Shown: positions 57,177-60,000 of the stretch, piece by piece
Layout: every line of letters begins with the position of its first letter
Numbering within the stretch: position 1 is the first letter of the stretch
NCBI GenBank assembly: GCA_914767715.1
Contig: OU612066.1
Span: 37,610,283-37,670,282 of the forward strand
Reading direction: 5' to 3'
From: Membranipora membranacea
Lineage: Eukaryota > Bryozoa > Gymnolaemata > Cheilostomatida > Membraniporidae
DNA: 60,000 nucleotides
The notes under the pieces: model-generated
What the model saw: only the letters and a program-made list of their open reading frames with translations
Told to the model about the DNA's origin: nothing
Databases searched by the model: none
Translations under genes and position numbers: made by a program

Positions 57177-57889
57177 TATCCCGCCACAGTTTGAGCGCGC
57201 TTAAACTAACTGATACCCGATCAACTTCAGTTTATTATTATTCGGTCTATATTTGATATTCATATTCAATGGGTTCCAGTCAGTAAGAAAGCAAAATTGC
57301 AACATCTGCCTTCTACTGCTGCGATTTTGAGTTACTCATTAGGCTTTGAGCTAAAGTATGAACAGAGTGTGATGGAATGTGGTTCGCTAAATCTTTGTTC
57401 AATACATCGCATTAGAAGAGTTCTAAAACAGAAAAATGGCGGAATATCATGTTTTACTATTTCAGCTGTTTGTAAGAAATAGCTGTTTAGGTTCATAGAC
57501 TTACTAATAAGTTTATTTCTACTTCTCTCATGGCAGTTGAGGCTTTGCTTTTGTAAAATTTAAAATAGACCGTTATTTGAGCAGATTGCACCTTTTTTCT
57601 GTCGAAAACATTTATGTTTCAACCAACCACATATATAAATTCAAATTAAAACTGTCCTATATTCTGAAACATAATACATAAAATAATATATGATAACAAT
57701 ACGAAGCTCTGCGTTGCCAAGGAAGGTGTCATGAAATGAGCACACAAATAATTCTCATTAACCTTCTACTGCAGCTGAGACAATTAAGTCATAAAAAATA
57801 ATGAGGGACAACTCCTGACCAAACCACGTTGTCAATATTCACATTTTTGCAGGGTTTTCAGAAGTCAGTCAGAATCATATTGAGATTAC

Positions 57890-58003
57890 CCCAACATGTG
57901 GAGGAAGTGACATACCACCACATTACAATGAAATGTCTGTCACCCTTATCATTAATATATAATATATATCTCTGAATATTGGCGGGGCACAGTGATCTCA
58001 GTT
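57890..58003 (-). other. candidate minus-strand exon, unrecognised
   Basis: Acceptor-like gcatatcag, then KLRSLCPANIQRYILYINDK and GDRHFIVMWWYVTSSTCWG before gtaatc. Two Cys and a strand-rich pattern suggest an extracellular fold, but I do not recognise it. It lies just 3' of the transmembrane exon. Confidence 0.3.
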
Positions 58004-58084
58004 TCTGATATGCAGTGTCCACAAACACAAACATAGTAGATAAGATAAAAAAAAACACTATTGAGTTGTATCAAAACTACTCAC

Positions 58085-58233
58085 TCATTTTACTTCATAG
58101 TTGTTACACCTTCTACAACAAGCACTGACACATCTCTTCCCTCTCTTCTTATAGAGACACCAAACCAGTATGCCTGATGCTACAACGCCTAAGGTCACCA
58201 AAACCGAGATGATTATCTCGGTTTTACCATTCC
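58085..58233 (-). CDS. C-terminal transmembrane exon of a membrane protein
   Basis: Acceptor ggtttctttacag; entered in phase 1; ends at TGA 58087-58085, which is followed directly by a donor-like gtgagt. Encodes GKTEIIISVLVTLGVVASGI, then LVWCLYKKRGKRCVSACCRR and CNNYEVK: one hydrophobic helix with a basic, Cys-rich stop-transfer, i.e. a type I receptor end with a very short tail and possible palmitoylation. An earlier donor (gtaaaa after TATGAA) could extend the tail. The extracellular exons should lie at higher coordinates; I could not identify them. Confidence 0.55.
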
Positions 58234-60000
58234 CTGTAAAGAAACCAAGGAAGGAAGGAATAACCGTCATTGACTCGACTTTAGAATCACTAGGTGATAA
58301 TTATTATGCTTAGCTTAGCAAAGTTGATGCCATGAGGTATAAAAGCAGATGGTGCTGATTTGGAATCAATGACACATTTTTTAAAACAGCTGGTGCAAGC
58401 AAGTGTTATCTGTTATTGATACCCAAGTCTGTCCACCTAATTTCTGATAACAACTGGTTTTTTAAACTAAGTAGAACGAGCAACATTGAACATCAAATAA
58501 ATAAAGCAAGTGTAATTACAATATTGATAAACAATAAATTGTGTGGACAAAAAACTTAGAAGTAGAAGTAGAACATACAATTGACTTTTAGTGACAAAAT
58601 AAATCGCATAAAAAATGTACATTTACATATACAGGAACATTTGTATTTAAAAATTAATCAAGAGAATTTTTTTCCTGAGATCATCTTGTCAATAATTACT
58701 GTATTATTCACATGATCTTAATAGACTGAACACTGAACTGTGTCTTAGATTGATAATGAGATTGTTTCGTTCCAGAACTATACAGAGGTTTTACACCTAA
58801 GAATTCTTTTTTTCTTGAGCAATGTGACAAGGCTCAGTTATTTAATAACACAGTACTGTGTTATAACTTGAAAATTTACAAACTCTACTCTGGCCTTTGA
58901 GCCTCATATTTTTTAATTATCTTATCTTACCTTAAGCATTATCCTGTACCACGGCGCACCTTATAGCGAGTGATGCTAATTTACTTATCTCGTCATTTCG
59001 CGGATTTTTCTCGTCCCATTTACTCTGAATGACTGAAGTGACAAGTCTTCTTTTCACAATTCCCACCCTCCCGCCCTAAAATACTACCTTATGTTAGTAT
59101 ATTTCTCTATGTGTGAAAGGTGACTTGGGTGCATGTGTGGTTGGTGCTAAATTTTCCGCCTTTTCTAAAAGTATCGAGGCCGAATTTCCTCCTATAGAGT
59201 TCTTGCCCTGCCCATGCTGTTCTCCAGCAACTTACTGTACTTACTTATATGTTTATCTCTAACTTATTGGGGGTTAACCAGGAAATAGCGTATTAGTCGC
59301 CCCCTCCTATAGGGGAACCCCCAGCTATCTTGTTAATCATTGAGGTAAGAAAAAATATATATCTACATTATAACAAAAGTGTAGTCAAGCTGACTATGTT
59401 CCATAACAGACAGAGTTAAACATGCACAGTACATAAGTGACATCACAATACCAAGCAGACAAGTCTAACTGTGACTTATTTGGCTCCCAATGTCCCCCAA
59501 TCCCCCCCCCCCCCCCCGGGTTGAACGCTAGGCTGAAAATGTGCAGGCTTCTCGGTTGCCGTTTCACAACGCTTTTGATGATCTAAGCTTGAGATGCAGG
59601 TTTGAAGAAACATGCTGCGTATATGATCTATGAAGAAATAGAGCATGCAGCATGCGAGAAAAATTGATATGATGTGATAGGGTTGTGCCTTTGTGGGACG
59701 AGGCGGTGAGGTAAATCTGGAACACCAACATAACAACCTTATCTGACAATAATGTGCAAAGGAGATGAAATCCCTGTACAAATAGTTCCCACAGTTTCTA
59801 TTTTTACTGAAAGTGAATAAATCATTATCCAACAACAGTATTCGTGATTGTAAATCAGGGGGAATCATGCCTGCCTGACACCGTTCAAAATTATAAGGCA
59901 AGGAAATAATTTCAGAGAGGTAAGGACTCAACAGTAAACTAAAGTTTCAACTAGCGTAGCCAAGCAATGCCTCTCTCATAGTGATGCTATACAAGCAAGT
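58234..60000. other. no gene supported
   Basis: AT-rich; C homopolymer at 59502-59517. A 151-codon minus frame at 59476-59931 runs through that homopolymer and has no recognisable domain or codon pattern, so I do not annotate it as a gene. Earlier exons of the transmembrane protein may lie here unseen. Confidence 0.4.

Noticed and set aside
59476-59931. 151-codon minus-strand open frame
   Set aside because: Runs through a C homopolymer (Gly run), no domain, composition not coding-like.

Overview
The window is nuclear DNA from an invertebrate animal. Genes are split by many GT-AG introns of about 40 bp to 6 kb, intergenic sequence is AT-rich, and the domain set (PDZ-PTB-RGS-RBD-RBD-GoLoco) is specific to metazoans. 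I cannot name the species. No bacterial operons, rRNA genes, CRISPR arrays or functional tRNA genes are visible.

Region 1 (about 1-42.15 kb, + strand) is one large gene, the orthologue of RGS12. I reconstructed 29 coding exons by hand. Every splice junction has GT/AG ends and the reading phases agree, from ATG 3044 to TAA 41750-41752, for about 1,939 codons. The product carries PDZ, PTB, RGS, two Raf-like Ras-binding domains, a GoLoco motif and a C-terminal TFV PDZ ligand, so it should be a scaffold and GTPase-activating protein for heterotrimeric G-alpha, Ras and Raf signalling. Three internal exons (ATG 19082, 28207 and 29585) look like alternative first exons. Spliced to the RGS exon they would give short products of about 860-940 residues without PDZ or PTB, which is the layout of vertebrate RGS14. 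Two consecutive microexons (18 and 15 nt) lie between the second RBD and the GoLoco motif. The introns hold a tRNA-derived SINE, two large foldback elements, several minisatellites and a 147-bp tandem duplication.

Region 2 (about 42.85-54.8 kb, - strand) is a decaying tandem array of an unrecognised gene family. One copy (B, 50.05-51.66 kb) is intact: four exons, 241 codons. Its core looks like the first blades of a plexin-type sema domain (cysteine pattern and CG motif), after a short acidic N-terminus and before a basic C-terminal tail. Copy A (42.89-44.67 kb) keeps the terminal exons but has lost the core. Copy C (49.39-49.9 kb) is a mosaic of two paralogous segments. Copy D (54.5-54.75 kb) has frameshifts. 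A 14-bp minisatellite of about 40 units fills the first intron of copy A. A foldback insertion in the segment upstream of A is absent from the matching segment upstream of B. A degenerate non-LTR retrotransposon sits at about 47.5-49.3 kb on the + strand.

Region 3 (about 55-60 kb) holds minus-strand exon candidates, a CUB-like segment and a transmembrane exon, and a duplicated non-coding segment (55.07-55.39 and 56.81-57.11 kb). The last 1.7 kb shows no gene I can support.
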